A DNA stretch of 64,000 bases from Lachnospiraceae bacterium M18-1 (GCA_000403295.2 KE159605.1:901409-965408), one strand, 5' to 3'; counted from the stretch's first letter, positions 42,289-51,150 are shown. The notes: generated by a model not told the origin, from the sequence alone. Program-made: numbers and translations.

Positions 42289-43122
42289 TTATAATCCTTC
42301 ACAAATAAACCGTACCTTATCTACAACTGCTCTCTCATTCTCTACAAAATATCTGCGGTATTCTTCGCACTCAGTTTCCAACTTTCGTAATTCCTGAACT
42401 CTATTGATAAAAACATAACTGAATTCTTCTAAGCTATGAATCTGATCTAAGGGGCAAAAGCTTCGGGAAAGGATCACACATGTAGAGCCCAGACGATAAT
42501 GCTCCTTTACCACATATTTTCCCGGCAGTTTTCCGCCGTCCAGGGAAGCAATTCCGCCAAAACCATAAGGAATTCCCTTCTGCTTAAACTTCATGCATAA
42601 TCGCTCCACAGTCCCATCCGCCAATATCTCGAACATAAATTTCTTTTTATATCCAAGGCTCAGATCATTCAGACCGATAAAAATTTCATCCAGGCCGGGC
42701 AGATCTATAATCTGATCTATATTCTCCACTGCTTCCGGGGTTTCTAGCAACAACAGCGTGACTGCCCTACCGTCTACCAGTTCAATAAAGTTCTGAACCT
42801 CTTCTTTTGTCTTAAAGTAGGGAAGCATCACTACATCGGCCCCTGCTTTGATCACAGCATCAATTTCTTCCTTTGAAGATTCATATACATCCGAAGCTTC
42901 ATGGATAGGATTAACACGTACCATCAATTCAGACTTTGTAATAGTCTGCCTCATCTTCTGTACGTCTTCAACCGTATGATGTGACTGAACTGTATCCATC
43001 CCGGCCTGGCGAAGATCCTTCCCGATATACTCCATGTCGATAAAAATCCGCTCTACCCCTGCTGCTTCCGCAATCTGCGCAATCTCTGGTTCATTTGTAA
43101 TATACATTAATCTTAATGCCAT
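42289..43122 (-). CDS. HpcH/HpaI-family aldolase
   Basis: A 277-residue TIM-barrel aldolase/citrate-lyase family member. RIFIDMEYIGKDLRQ, ELMVRVNPI, VVMLPYFKTKEEV, LLLLETPEAV and IFIGLNDLSLGYKKK follow the family order; the Arg, Glu and Asp of the metal and pyruvate site appear to be present. Enzymes of this family cleave or form 2-keto-3-deoxy acids with pyruvate or glyoxylate. GGGAG precedes ATG 43122. It precedes the dehydrogenase on the same transcript, so an aldol-then-reduce pair is plausible. Confidence 0.87.
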   Translation of the reverse strand: MALRLMYITNEPEIAQIAEAAGVERIFIDMEYIGKDLRQAGMDTVQSHHTVEDVQKMRQTITKSELMVRVNPIHEASDVYESSKEEIDAVIKAGADVVMLPYFKTKEEVQNFIELVDGRAVTLLLLETPEAVENIDQIIDLPGLDEIFIGLNDLSLGYKKKFMFEILADGTVERLCMKFKQKGIPYGFGGIASLDGGKLPGKYVVKEHYRLGSTCVILSRSFCPLDQIHSLEEFSYVFINRVQELRKLETECEEYRRYFVENERAVVDKVRFICEGL

Positions 43123-43156
43123 ACTGTCTCCCAACTTCCCTGCTTCTGTCCCAATA

Positions 43157-43762
43157 TTATTTTTTCACAGTTTCTCCTACATTTGCATTATCTTCATTTC
43201 GGAGAATCTTAAATATGGTCATAAGAAATATCCTTAAGTCCAGCCGAAACGATATATGATCTATGTACCATACATTCAAACGGATTCTTTTGTGCCATTC
43301 TACATTTTTGCGTCCGCAGACCTGTGCCCAGCCCGTTATGCCCGGGCGAACCTCGAACATTCTCTTCTGTTCCTCCGTATACTCTTCATAAGACCAAGGG
43401 TGGTAAGTAAGCGGCGGGCGAGGACCAATCAGAGCCATATCTCCCCGAAGGATATTGATTGCCTGAGGCAGTTCATCGATACTGGTCGCACGAAGAATCC
43501 TGCCAATTCTCGTAACACGGGCATCATTCTTCCCAGAGTAAACTCCAGAGCCTGTATGCTCAGCCCCCTGGCACATAGATCGAAATTTCAGAATTTTAAA
43601 AACCTTTCCATTCTTACCAATCCTCTCCTGCTTAAAAAGAACCGGGCCCGGAGAATCCAATTTAATCAGTATAGCTACGATCAGCATGGGAACTGCTCCG
43701 ACAGCTAATACTAAAAATGAAACCATGCAGTCGATTGCCCTTTTTATGACATTTCTATACAT
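43157..43762 (-). CDS. Initiating undecaprenyl-phosphate sugar phosphotransferase
   Basis: A 201-residue monotopic enzyme (PglC/EpsL-like, without the long N-terminal membrane part of WbaP) that puts the first sugar phosphate on undecaprenyl phosphate. It has one membrane segment at about 8-32. KLDSPGPVLFKQERIGKNGK and FKILKFRSM are conserved, with LPQAINILRGDMALIGPRPP and RPGITGWAQV further on. ATG 43762 overlaps the capG end by 8 bp. The sugar may be a UDP-bacillosamine, FucNAc or similar amino sugar; the specificity cannot be read. Confidence 0.94.
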   Translation of the reverse strand: MYRNVIKRAIDCMVSFLVLAVGAVPMLIVAILIKLDSPGPVLFKQERIGKNGKVFKILKFRSMCQGAEHTGSGVYSGKNDARVTRIGRILRATSIDELPQAINILRGDMALIGPRPPLTYHPWSYEEYTEEQKRMFEVRPGITGWAQVCGRKNVEWHKRIRLNVWYIDHISFRLDLRIFLMTIFKILRNEDNANVGETVKK

Positions 43763-44903
43763 CTTCTTTTCTCCATACCATTTTATTAACAATCCCTGTA
43801 TAGCTTTGGATGATTTTCACTACTTTTGTACTCACATTCTCGTCTATATAGTCAGGTACGTCCACACCATCGTCTTCATTGGCCCGCATCTCCACTGCCA
43901 TATCTACCGCCTGAAGCACCTGCTCTGTAGTAATAGAGCCAAGGATAAAATTTCCTTTGTCGATGGCTTCCGGCCTTTCTGTGGATGTCCGCACACAAAC
44001 TGCCGGGAATGGAATCCCTTTTCTATTAAAATAAGAACTTTCTTCTGGAAGCGTACCGCTGTCTGACACCACACAAAATGCGTTCATCTGCAGATGATTA
44101 TAATCTGAAAAGCCAAAGGGTTGTAAAGTCCTCACTAACGGATGAAATTTAAATTGCCTTGCCTCAATAAATTTTCTGCTTCTTGGGTGGACAGAATATA
44201 TTACTGGCATTTGATATGTCTCTGCCATAGCATTTACAGCATCCATCAGCGCCAAAAAGTTTCTTTCAGTATCTATATTCTCTTCCCTATGAGCAGATAA
44301 CAAAATATATCTTCCACTTTCTAACTGCAAGGTATCCAAAACCTTACTTTGCCGGATTTTCTCTAGGTTGGCAGAAAGTACCTCTGCCATAGGAGAACCA
44401 ACCACATAGGTTCGTTCCTTGGTAGTTCCTTCTATATTTAAATATCTCCTGGCATGTTCGCTGTAGCAAAGATTCACGTCCGCAATATGATCTACAATTC
44501 TTCGGTTTGTTTCCTCTGGAAGGTTCTCATCAAAGCAGCGGTTTCCGGCTTCCATATGGAAAATTGGTATCTTCAGACGTTTTGCCGCGATAGCAGACAA
44601 TGCAGAATTGGTATCTCCTAAAATCAGCAAAGCATCCGGTTGTATTTCCATCAAGATTTTATAACTTTTCGCTATAATGTTTCCTATCGTCTCCCCCAGA
44701 TTCTCCCCTACTGCGTCCATATAGACATCCGGCTGGCGAAGTTCCAAATCTTCAAAAAATATCTCATTTAATGCATAGTCCCAGTTCTGTCCCGTATGAA
44801 CCAAAGTATGGTTAAAATATTTATCACATTTCTTTATCGTCTCAGAAAGACGGATAATTTCCGGGCGGGTACCGACTATAGTCATTACCTTCAGCTTATC
44901 CAT
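43755..44903 (-). CDS. capG: UDP-N-acetylglucosamine 2-epimerase type, probably UDP-L-FucNAc synthase
   Basis: A 382-residue non-hydrolysing 2-epimerase of the WecB/CapG family. KVMTIVGTRPEIIRLSETI, LVHTGQNWD, ILGDTNSALSA, FHMEAGNRCFDENLPEETNRR and LSAHREENID are the family signatures. Taken alone it could be WecB, but it follows capE and capF in the CapE-CapF-CapG order, in which the last enzyme epimerises UDP-N-acetyl-L-talosamine-type sugars to UDP-N-acetyl-L-fucosamine. That assignment rests on context. Confidence 0.9.
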   Translation of the reverse strand: MDKLKVMTIVGTRPEIIRLSETIKKCDKYFNHTLVHTGQNWDYALNEIFFEDLELRQPDVYMDAVGENLGETIGNIIAKSYKILMEIQPDALLILGDTNSALSAIAAKRLKIPIFHMEAGNRCFDENLPEETNRRIVDHIADVNLCYSEHARRYLNIEGTTKERTYVVGSPMAEVLSANLEKIRQSKVLDTLQLESGRYILLSAHREENIDTERNFLALMDAVNAMAETYQMPVIYSVHPRSRKFIEARQFKFHPLVRTLQPFGFSDYNHLQMNAFCVVSDSGTLPEESSYFNRKGIPFPAVCVRTSTERPEAIDKGNFILGSITTEQVLQAVDMAVEMRANEDDGVDVPDYIDENVSTKVVKIIQSYTGIVNKMVWRKEDV

Positions 44904-44963
44904 GATTTTTTTCCATTCCTTTCTATTATTAAAAACGGAATTATCGAATCCTGTTCTTCTTCT

Positions 44964-46079
44964 CTAAACGGGTTCATATATGGTATCGGGGTGCTCCGGG
45001 TCAAAACATTCATTACACCACATCAGCGTTACCAGATCCGTATCACCTTCATTGATAATCGAATGTGTATATCCTGTAGGGATATCTATGACTTCTATTT
45101 TTTCTCCACTGACAGGGTACTCTATAATTTCTTCCTCCCCATGCTTACGAAAACAGATTTTTCCTTTTCCACTGACTACAATAAACTTCTCATTCTTACT
45201 ATGATGCCAGTGGTTTCCTTTTACAATTCCAGGTTTTGAAATATTCACAGACACCTGTCCCCGGTCAGCACTCTTTAATATTTCTGTAAAGCTTCCCCGC
45301 TCATCCTCGTGCGTCACAAGAGAGTATGCAAATTCATTTTCCGGCAGATAACTTAAATACGTGCTGTATAGTTTTTTTGCGAAACAGCCTTCTGTCATAT
45401 CCGGAATCTGCAGAGTCTGCCGGCTTTTTTTAAAGTTATAAAGTAATTCCACTATTTCCCCCAGTGTCACTTCATAGTCCTTAGGAACATAACAATAACC
45501 TTCGTCATTCATATGCGGCTGGCCATCTAAAGCCCCAAGCAATTCCTCCACTACATCATCAATGTATACCAAATGCATCACGGTACTTCTGTCATTTACC
45601 TGAATGGGCTGATCATGCGAAATATTGTAGCAGAACGTTGCTACAGCACTATTATAATTCGGCCTGCACCATTTACCAAAGACATTGGGAAAGCGGTAAA
45701 TATAAATAGGAGCTCCAGTCTCCTGTCCATAGGCGAACATCTTGTCTTCTCCTGCTTTTTTACTCTTTCCATATGGATTCTCCAGCAGCGCCTGAATAGA
45801 TGATGAATTCATAACAGGGCAGGAATTTCCGTATTTTTTCAGCGTCTCCACCAAGGTGGCCGCAAATTCTGTATTTCCCTCAGCAAACTCTTTAACATTT
45901 TCTGGACGGTTTACACCTGCCAGATTAAAGACAAAATCACATTCCTTACAATACACTTCCAGCTTTTCAACAGGAGTATCCAAGTCAAAAGATAAAATTT
46001 CCACTCCTTCCCGCCTGTCCAGTTCTGCGGTCAGATTCTTTCCTATAAACCCCTGTGCCCCCGTTACTAATACTTTCAT
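44964..46079 (-). CDS. capF: CapF-type bifunctional SDR-cupin enzyme of UDP-L-FucNAc synthesis
   Basis: A 371-residue two-domain enzyme. The N-terminal SDR domain (about 1-245) has MKVLVTGAQGFIGKNL and the catalytic Tyr/Lys in NPYGKSKKAGE, and acts as C4 reductase. The C-terminal cupin domain (about 255-371) carries the metal His residues in GNHWHHSKNEKFIVVSG and acts as C3 epimerase. This fusion is characteristic of CapF. ATG 46079 overlaps the capE stop as ATGA, so capE and capF are translationally coupled. Confidence 0.93.
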   Translation of the reverse strand: MKVLVTGAQGFIGKNLTAELDRREGVEILSFDLDTPVEKLEVYCKECDFVFNLAGVNRPENVKEFAEGNTEFAATLVETLKKYGNSCPVMNSSSIQALLENPYGKSKKAGEDKMFAYGQETGAPIYIYRFPNVFGKWCRPNYNSAVATFCYNISHDQPIQVNDRSTVMHLVYIDDVVEELLGALDGQPHMNDEGYCYVPKDYEVTLGEIVELLYNFKKSRQTLQIPDMTEGCFAKKLYSTYLSYLPENEFAYSLVTHEDERGSFTEILKSADRGQVSVNISKPGIVKGNHWHHSKNEKFIVVSGKGKICFRKHGEEEIIEYPVSGEKIEVIDIPTGYTHSIINEGDTDLVTLMWCNECFDPEHPDTIYEPV

Positions 46080-47119
46080 ATCCTTTTCTCCCACTCTGCA
46101 ATTTCATCTCGGATATAAGATAAGGTAAGCAGTTTTTTCTTTACCTGTTCTAAGTCCATTAGCGTAGTATTGTTGGAATTAAATTCTGACAGCGCAGCTC
46201 TCTCCAGATTACCGTCTATAAAATATTTATCATAATTCAGGCTACGCTTATCTGCCGGAACACGATAAAAGTTTCCCATATCGATAGCATGGGCACACTC
46301 CTCATTGGTCAGCAGAGTTTCATACATTTTCTCTCCATGACGGATACCGATCACCTTTGTCTCCGCATCTGAATGGAATAACTCCTTCACTGCCTGTGCC
46401 AGTACGCCAATGGTACAGGCAGGAGCTTTCTGTACCATGATATCTCCGCTTTCCGCATTCTGAAAAGCGTATACGACCAATTCCACAGCCTCTTCCAAGC
46501 TCATAACAAATCTGGTCATAGATGGTTCTGTTATGGTTAATGGCTTTCCCTCTTTAATTTGGCTGATAAAAAGAGGAACTACTGAACCTCTGGAGCATAA
46601 CACATTTCCGTATCTCGTACAGCAGATATTTGTCCTATCCTGAGAGGCGGTTCTGGCTTTTGCTACAATGACCTTTTCCATCATTGCCTTTGATGTTCCC
46701 ATTGCATTTACAGGATATGCGGCTTTATCTGTGGAGAGACAAATCACTTTCTTTACTCCTGAGTCAATCGCTGCCTGTAGTACATTTTCTGTTCCCAACA
46801 CATTTGTTTTTACCGCTTCAATTGGAAAGAATTCACAAGATGGAACCTGTTTTAACGCCGCTGCGTGGAAAATATAGTCCACACCATACATGGCTTTTTG
46901 TATACTCTGAGGATCACGCACATCACCAATAAAAAATTTTAATTTCGCGCTGTACTCCGGATATCTTTGCTGGTAGAAATGACGCATATTATCCTGTTTT
47001 AATTCGTCTCTGGAAAAAATTCGGATTTCCTGTATATCCGTTGTTAAGAATCTGTCTAATACTGCATTTCCAAAAGATCCCGTTCCACCAGTGATCAATA
47101 GTGTTTTTTCTTCGAACAT
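46076..47119 (-). CDS. capE: CapE-type UDP-GlcNAc 4,6-dehydratase/5-epimerase
   Basis: A 347-residue extended SDR starting the UDP-L-FucNAc pathway. KTLLITGGTGSFGNAVLDRF is the NAD site, the NMRHFYQQRYPEY and FFIGDVRDPQSI segments are typical of FlaA1/CapE, and the active site keeps the Met-containing MGTSKAMMEKVIVA where most SDRs have Tyr-x3-Lys. ATG 47119 is 12 nt from AAAGGA; ATG 47131 is an alternative but is too close to that site. It is the last gene before the AT-rich half of the locus. Confidence 0.93.
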   Translation of the reverse strand: MFEEKTLLITGGTGSFGNAVLDRFLTTDIQEIRIFSRDELKQDNMRHFYQQRYPEYSAKLKFFIGDVRDPQSIQKAMYGVDYIFHAAALKQVPSCEFFPIEAVKTNVLGTENVLQAAIDSGVKKVICLSTDKAAYPVNAMGTSKAMMEKVIVAKARTASQDRTNICCTRYGNVLCSRGSVVPLFISQIKEGKPLTITEPSMTRFVMSLEEAVELVVYAFQNAESGDIMVQKAPACTIGVLAQAVKELFHSDAETKVIGIRHGEKMYETLLTNEECAHAIDMGNFYRVPADKRSLNYDKYFIDGNLERAALSEFNSNNTTLMDLEQVKKKLLTLSYIRDEIAEWEKRI

Positions 47120-47222
47120 AGTTTTGGTCATTCCTTTCGCTTCGCTCAGGCACAAATTTTCTACAAACCTTTGAAAAAAGATGCCCTAAAATCTACTTTA
47201 TTTTCGCTCGTATTCTTCAATA

Positions 47223-47759
47223 TTATAAATAAATTCCTTTAGATTGCCCTGTATACCCATAAAATTGCATTAAAGCTTTATCCTTTTCCTGACCTTTCAA
47301 ATGTCCCAGATGCAACGACTCCTTTTTTAATTTCTCCAAATATTCATCAGCTGATTTAATAACCCGCGCTGGAACACCCACAGCAACTGAATTATCTGGT
47401 ATATCCTTGGATACTACTGCTCCTGCACCAATTATAATATTATTTCCTATAGTCACTCCTGGTAAAATTATTACATTATTTCCAATATAAACATCATTTC
47501 CCACTTTAATCGGCTTTGTAATCTCTAAGTCAGGAATTTGATTACGATAAAGCAATGTTCCACCATCATGAGTAATAAACTTTACCCCATCTGTAATATA
47601 TACATTATTTCCTATTGTAATAATCCAAGGCTCAGATCCCCATCCAACTCTTCCAAATATATATGTCCCCCCCCTTAGATTCACACCAATCAATTTTGCA
47701 TATTGCACCGGCTTTAATACTATCTCTGCAATCTTTCTCTTCACTTTGCTTATAATCAT
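47223..47759 (-). CDS. Hexapeptide-repeat acyltransferase with a G8 run
   Basis: A 178-residue left-handed beta-helix O-acetyltransferase of the CatB/WcaF-type. VGNDVYIGNNVIILPGVTIGNNIIIGAGAVVSKDIPDN contains the hexapeptide repeats and the catalytic His is in FITHDGG. The final SVAVGVPARVIK is the usual exit from the helix. ATG 47759 follows GGGGA with good spacing; GTG 47774 is possible. Codons for RGG near residues 30-32 contain a run of eight G (C at 47667-47674 on the plus strand), a possible slippage site; the frame is open as given. It probably adds acetyl to a sugar of the repeat unit. Confidence 0.87.
   Translation of the reverse strand: MIISKVKRKIAEIVLKPVQYAKLIGVNLRGGTYIFGRVGWGSEPWIITIGNNVYITDGVKFITHDGGTLLYRNQIPDLEITKPIKVGNDVYIGNNVIILPGVTIGNNIIIGAGAVVSKDIPDNSVAVGVPARVIKSADEYLEKLKKESLHLGHLKGQEKDKALMQFYGYTGQSKGIYL
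47667..47674 (-). repeat. G8 homopolymer inside the acyltransferase gene
   Basis: Eight consecutive G on the coding strand within an otherwise AT-rich gene. Gain or loss of one G would end translation early. Confidence 0.9.
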
Positions 47760-47794
47760 TTCTATCTTCCCCACATAAAAATCAATTATTCATT

Positions 47795-47953
47795 TTTAAA
47801 CGTAAACTTCCTTCAAAACGGTAAGGTCAATAAACAAGCTATAAATAAATTATCCATATAAGCACCATTGTTGCTATGGTTTTTATACAAAAATGTTAAA
47901 TTTAGTATTATTTTTAAAAATATTTACCGATTTACTGGTAATTTACGTTTAAA
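47795..47953. mobile_element. 159-bp MITE-like element with 30-bp inverted ends
   Basis: The left end TTTAAACGTAAACTTCC (47795) and the right end, reverse-complemented from 47953, TTTAAACGTAAATTACC share a perfect 12-bp start and about 23 of 30 positions overall, both ending in CGGTAA. A smaller internal fold CCATATAAGCA...TGCTATGG lies near the middle. No coding frame is present and no clear target duplication is visible. It fills the gap between the acyltransferase and a methyltransferase. Confidence 0.55.
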
Positions 47954-47966
47954 CTATAGAATATAT

Positions 47967-48773
47967 TTAATCATTATTTTTAATACTCTTCTCTAAAACA
48001 CTAAATGTTGCCATAGACAGCAACCTGCCAATACAATTATACATAAATAATCTATCAAATCTATATACCTTTTTAATTAATGTACTGTTTCCTTTATTTA
48101 AAAAAGGAAATGCATTCGGATTATACCATAATAAATATGCTAATAATCCGGCATTCATTTGCGTTTTAATTCTTAAACCGCAAGAAGAATATATATGATT
48201 TAACTCCTTTAAACTAAAACGCCTTTCTGTTTTTTCGTCAAAATTTATATTCTTCTTGTAAATATAAGAAAATAGATATTTGTATAAAACATTATTATAA
48301 GTTGGTTCCACATTAATAAAAATCCCATCTTGATTTAATAAACCTGACAAATTACTCATAACCTTCATACTATAATCCGGCACATGATGAAGTCCGCCAA
48401 TAATCATAATAATATCATATTTTTTTGATGAGGTAAAAGATGTAACATCCTGAATATATATCTGTCCTCCCTCGGTATAATTTATCGCAAATTTCACAAT
48501 TTCATCGCTATAATCAAATCCCTCATAGCATATTTCGTTGTCAAAATATTTTTCAATAATTCTCTTTCCCTCTCCATATCCACACATAGGCTCTAAAACC
48601 ATTATTTTTTTCTTTTTTATTTTTATTTCTCTAAACAAATCTTGAAACAAGAGATTTCTTAATAAAATCTGCCGTTTACCATTTCGTAGCTTATAATATT
48701 TTTCTGCTCGCTTGTTAAAAGATTCTTTCTGATTTATTAAATCATCATCTACCCTTAAATACTTTTTAACCAT
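47967..48773 (-). CDS. Class I SAM-dependent methyltransferase
   Basis: A 268-residue methyltransferase. The SAM site is IMVLEPMCGYGEGKRIIEKY, in which the usual E/D-x-G-x-G-x-G is EPMCGYGEG; YEGFDYSDEIVKFA is motif II with the acidic residue, and YIQDVTSF and IIMIIGGLHHVPDYS are motifs III and IV. The C-terminal half has a hydrophobic part (AGLLAYLLWYN). AAGGA precedes ATG 48773. The target is probably a sugar or lipid-linked intermediate. Confidence 0.88.
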   Translation of the reverse strand: MVKKYLRVDDDLINQKESFNKRAEKYYKLRNGKRQILLRNLLFQDLFREIKIKKKKIMVLEPMCGYGEGKRIIEKYFDNEICYEGFDYSDEIVKFAINYTEGGQIYIQDVTSFTSSKKYDIIMIIGGLHHVPDYSMKVMSNLSGLLNQDGIFINVEPTYNNVLYKYLFSYIYKKNINFDEKTERRFSLKELNHIYSSCGLRIKTQMNAGLLAYLLWYNPNAFPFLNKGNSTLIKKVYRFDRLFMYNCIGRLLSMATFSVLEKSIKNND

Positions 48774-48807
48774 ATGAATTTTTCCTTTTCCACCTTATCT
48801 CCATTTT

Positions 48808-49662
48808 TTATCTCTTCCGCAATACAACATATTGTATGTCATGTGTCGGTACATATATGTGCAATGTAGCAAGCCATCCTTTTTGAAATATATTCACTAT
48901 CTTCTGAGGAATTTTAATACTGCTTACCTTATTAAATTTATAGACGAGAAATCCAATATTCACCCACTTTCCTCTAGCAAACCACTCACAAACTTTGAAT
49001 CCATTTTTTCGCGCAAAATATTGGATACTCCTTTTTGAAAAAAAACATAGATGATCTGGAGGAGTCATAAATGGCCAATGCGATTTTGTAAGCTTCGCAA
49101 ATAGCGCCTCAATATCTGGTGTTGACAAAATTATAATTCCATTCTCCACCAGCATTTTTCTTAGTCTTCTGATCAATTGGTCTGGATTTTCAATATGTTC
49201 AATAACGTCCCATAAACAAAATGCATCAGACTTTTCATTTTTGTCAAAAAATTCATCTGGAAGAAAAAAACGCTCTTTATGATGCGGGAACCTTCTCTTT
49301 GCAACTTCCACTGCACCAGGCGAAACATCACATCCGTATATATCATAATCATGACCTATATAGTTCACAAATTCACCGCTTCCACATCCATAATCAACAA
49401 TACGACTCCCTCCCCTTACGTATCTCTTAAGCAACTTAGCCCTTCTGCTATTCTCTTTATCAAGTGCTACGCTGTCTTTATATTTGCTATTTCCATAATA
49501 TTCTGCACCATGTATAACTCCAAGACTCATTTTATCCATACGTATCTGTCTAAACGAACATTTTTCGCATTTATATAACTCATATCCTTCTCTGCAATAA
49601 TCCAGAGCCATTTCTTTTCCACACATCTTACAATTTTCTTTCATTGAATAATATTTTTCCAT
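48808..49662 (-). CDS. Zinc-ribbon SAM-dependent methyltransferase
   Basis: A 284-residue protein with an N-terminal zinc ribbon (CKMCGKEMALDYCREGYELY then KCEKCSFRQ) and a class I methyltransferase domain (IVDYGCGSGEFVNYIG, YGCDVSPGAVEVAKRRF, FCLWDVIEHIENPDQLIRRL, GIIILSTPDIEAL). Such proteins methylate sugars in capsule or antibiotic pathways. The start is ATG 49662; the upstream 100 bp are a relic copy of the 5' end of the FkbM gene at 51150, with which it also shares MEKY-[FY]-SMKE. Thus its 5' end seems to have been exchanged with that gene. Confidence 0.85.
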   Translation of the reverse strand: MEKYYSMKENCKMCGKEMALDYCREGYELYKCEKCSFRQIRMDKMSLGVIHGAEYYGNSKYKDSVALDKENSRRAKLLKRYVRGGSRIVDYGCGSGEFVNYIGHDYDIYGCDVSPGAVEVAKRRFPHHKERFFLPDEFFDKNEKSDAFCLWDVIEHIENPDQLIRRLRKMLVENGIIILSTPDIEALFAKLTKSHWPFMTPPDHLCFFSKRSIQYFARKNGFKVCEWFARGKWVNIGFLVYKFNKVSSIKIPQKIVNIFQKGWLATLHIYVPTHDIQYVVLRKR

Positions 49663-49740
49663 ATTTCCCAAATCCCATACTTTTCCATATATTTTCGAAT
49701 CGTCATATTATCCCCCATATTTATATCTTTATTTTGTTTA
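49634..49740. repeat. Shared 5' cassette, copy A
   Basis: Two blocks, 49634-49669 and 49674-49740, match 51013-51049 and 51118-51185 (the FkbM gene start and promoter-proximal DNA) at about 85 percent or better. The middle of the FkbM copy is absent here. It encodes a relic MTIRKYMEKYG frame that stops after 21 codons. Confidence 0.75.
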
Positions 49741-49812
49741 ACCAATTTACAACTATTTAGAAAAATAAAGATACAAACTCATATTCTTTACTTTATAATT
49801 AGTGGCTACTGA

Positions 49813-50035
49813 TTAAGTCGAAGTTACAATGTTTAATGAGATCGTTTCAATTCGGGCATAGCCCTTTTCATCTATGCTTAAATCTAACTTTGTGCCAAAC
49901 TCAACCGATGATATCTGAAAAATTCTGTCTTGGACTCTGGCAACATACCAGTTACGCCTACAACAATATCCCTCGGGATTTTATATATATTTTAATCGCA
50001 TCGCTATTTAGTTCTAAAACATTGATAAAATCCAT
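49813..50035 (-). pseudogene. Frameshifted small gene
   Basis: GGAGGAG precedes ATG 50035, and the first frame reads MDFINVLELNSDAIKIYIKS before a TAG at 49958. Adjacent frames continue as IPRDIVVGVTGMLPESKTEFF and then SSVEFGTKLDLSIDEKGYAR to a TAA at 49813. Joining the three needs one shift at an A run and one at a T run, giving about 73 codons. I do not recognise the family. It could also be three unrelated short frames. Confidence 0.4.
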
Positions 50036-50046
50036 GTATACTCCTC

Positions 50047-51150
50047 CTACCTATGCGCCCTTACAAGTCCGCGTCGGAAATATGGATATTTCATCCTTTC
50101 ATACATTCCATTTTGTAAAGTCATTTTTCCATATATGAATAACGTATATCCATCGCTTACCTTTGCCTCATATGCATATTGCTTGAAAAAATGCAATAAC
50201 TTTTCTTCCATTGTATTTGTATGATATGCCGCACATAAAAAAGTACAGTTATTACTACTCATTGTCCCGACACAGCCCTTCAGCGCTTCTAACTCCATTC
50301 CTTCTATGTCCATTTTAATAAAGATATTTTCATTCTTATATTTTAAAAGAACATCATCCAATTTCACTATATCTTTAGAAGTAATACTCCCTGCATACTT
50401 ATTTATAATGTGTACTTTATCTCTATAATCTTTAAATGTAGATTCAAGAGCAGTTATCCAACTTTGAGACTTTTCTATCAAATAAATTTCTTCTGCGCAT
50501 TCAGCAACTTCCAATGAAATAATTCCCTCCGCACTGCCTACATCTACAAAAATCCCCCCCCGCTGTGGAAATTGAAATCCCTCACTAAAGTATTTGTGCG
50601 GCGACAATTCATCTTGCTCCATGATAAGCTGTGTGTATTGATGTCTGACAGCATTATCATCCTGATTTGGGAAAAACAATTTTTTCCCATAATGCATAAC
50701 ATATTTCAACTGATTTTTGTCCGTATTATGAGTATAAACAGGTATATCAATCTGAGTCTTTAAGTATTTTTCGGTAAACGCATACGGATAAAGCATACAT
50801 TCGCCCTTACTTCTACAATATTCTATCTCACCTGCATACTCATCCGAAAATTCGCGCTTTCCTTGAATTATATCTTCATACAGTATCTTTTTTTCATTTT
50901 CTTTCTCTTTATTCCAAGCCTTATTTGTAACAAGTCTGCCATACTTAGCAGCATTCATGCCAAAATGTCGGAAATAGATACCTTCCTTATGTGCATCTCT
51001 TTCATTATCATATTTTTCTTTCATTGAAAAATATTTTTCCATACTTCCCGCATCATATATCCAACAAAGAACGCTTTCCTTCAATTTCTGAAAGCATTTT
51101 AACATTAGACGCCAACCCCCATACTTTTCCACATATTTTCGAATCCCCAT
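50047..51150 (-). CDS. FkbM-family methyltransferase with a G8 run
   Basis: A 367-residue protein. The C-terminal 170 residues are an FkbM O-methyltransferase domain: GGIFVDVGSAEGIISLEVAE is the SAM site and FIKMDIEGMELEALKG the hallmark motif. The N-terminal half is not recognised. RGG of FPQRGGIFVDVG (residues 197-199) is encoded across a run of eight G (C at 50554-50561), just before the SAM site, so a one-base slip would abolish the catalytic domain. The frame is open here. GAGGTGA precedes ATG 51150. Confidence 0.87.
   Translation of the reverse strand: MGIRKYVEKYGGWRLMLKCFQKLKESVLCWIYDAGSMEKYFSMKEKYDNERDAHKEGIYFRHFGMNAAKYGRLVTNKAWNKEKENEKKILYEDIIQGKREFSDEYAGEIEYCRSKGECMLYPYAFTEKYLKTQIDIPVYTHNTDKNQLKYVMHYGKKLFFPNQDDNAVRHQYTQLIMEQDELSPHKYFSEGFQFPQRGGIFVDVGSAEGIISLEVAECAEEIYLIEKSQSWITALESTFKDYRDKVHIINKYAGSITSKDIVKLDDVLLKYKNENIFIKMDIEGMELEALKGCVGTMSSNNCTFLCAAYHTNTMEEKLLHFFKQYAYEAKVSDGYTLFIYGKMTLQNGMYERMKYPYFRRGLVRAHR
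50554..50561 (-). repeat. G8 homopolymer inside the FkbM gene
   Basis: Eight consecutive G on the coding strand immediately before the SAM-binding region. Confidence 0.9.
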
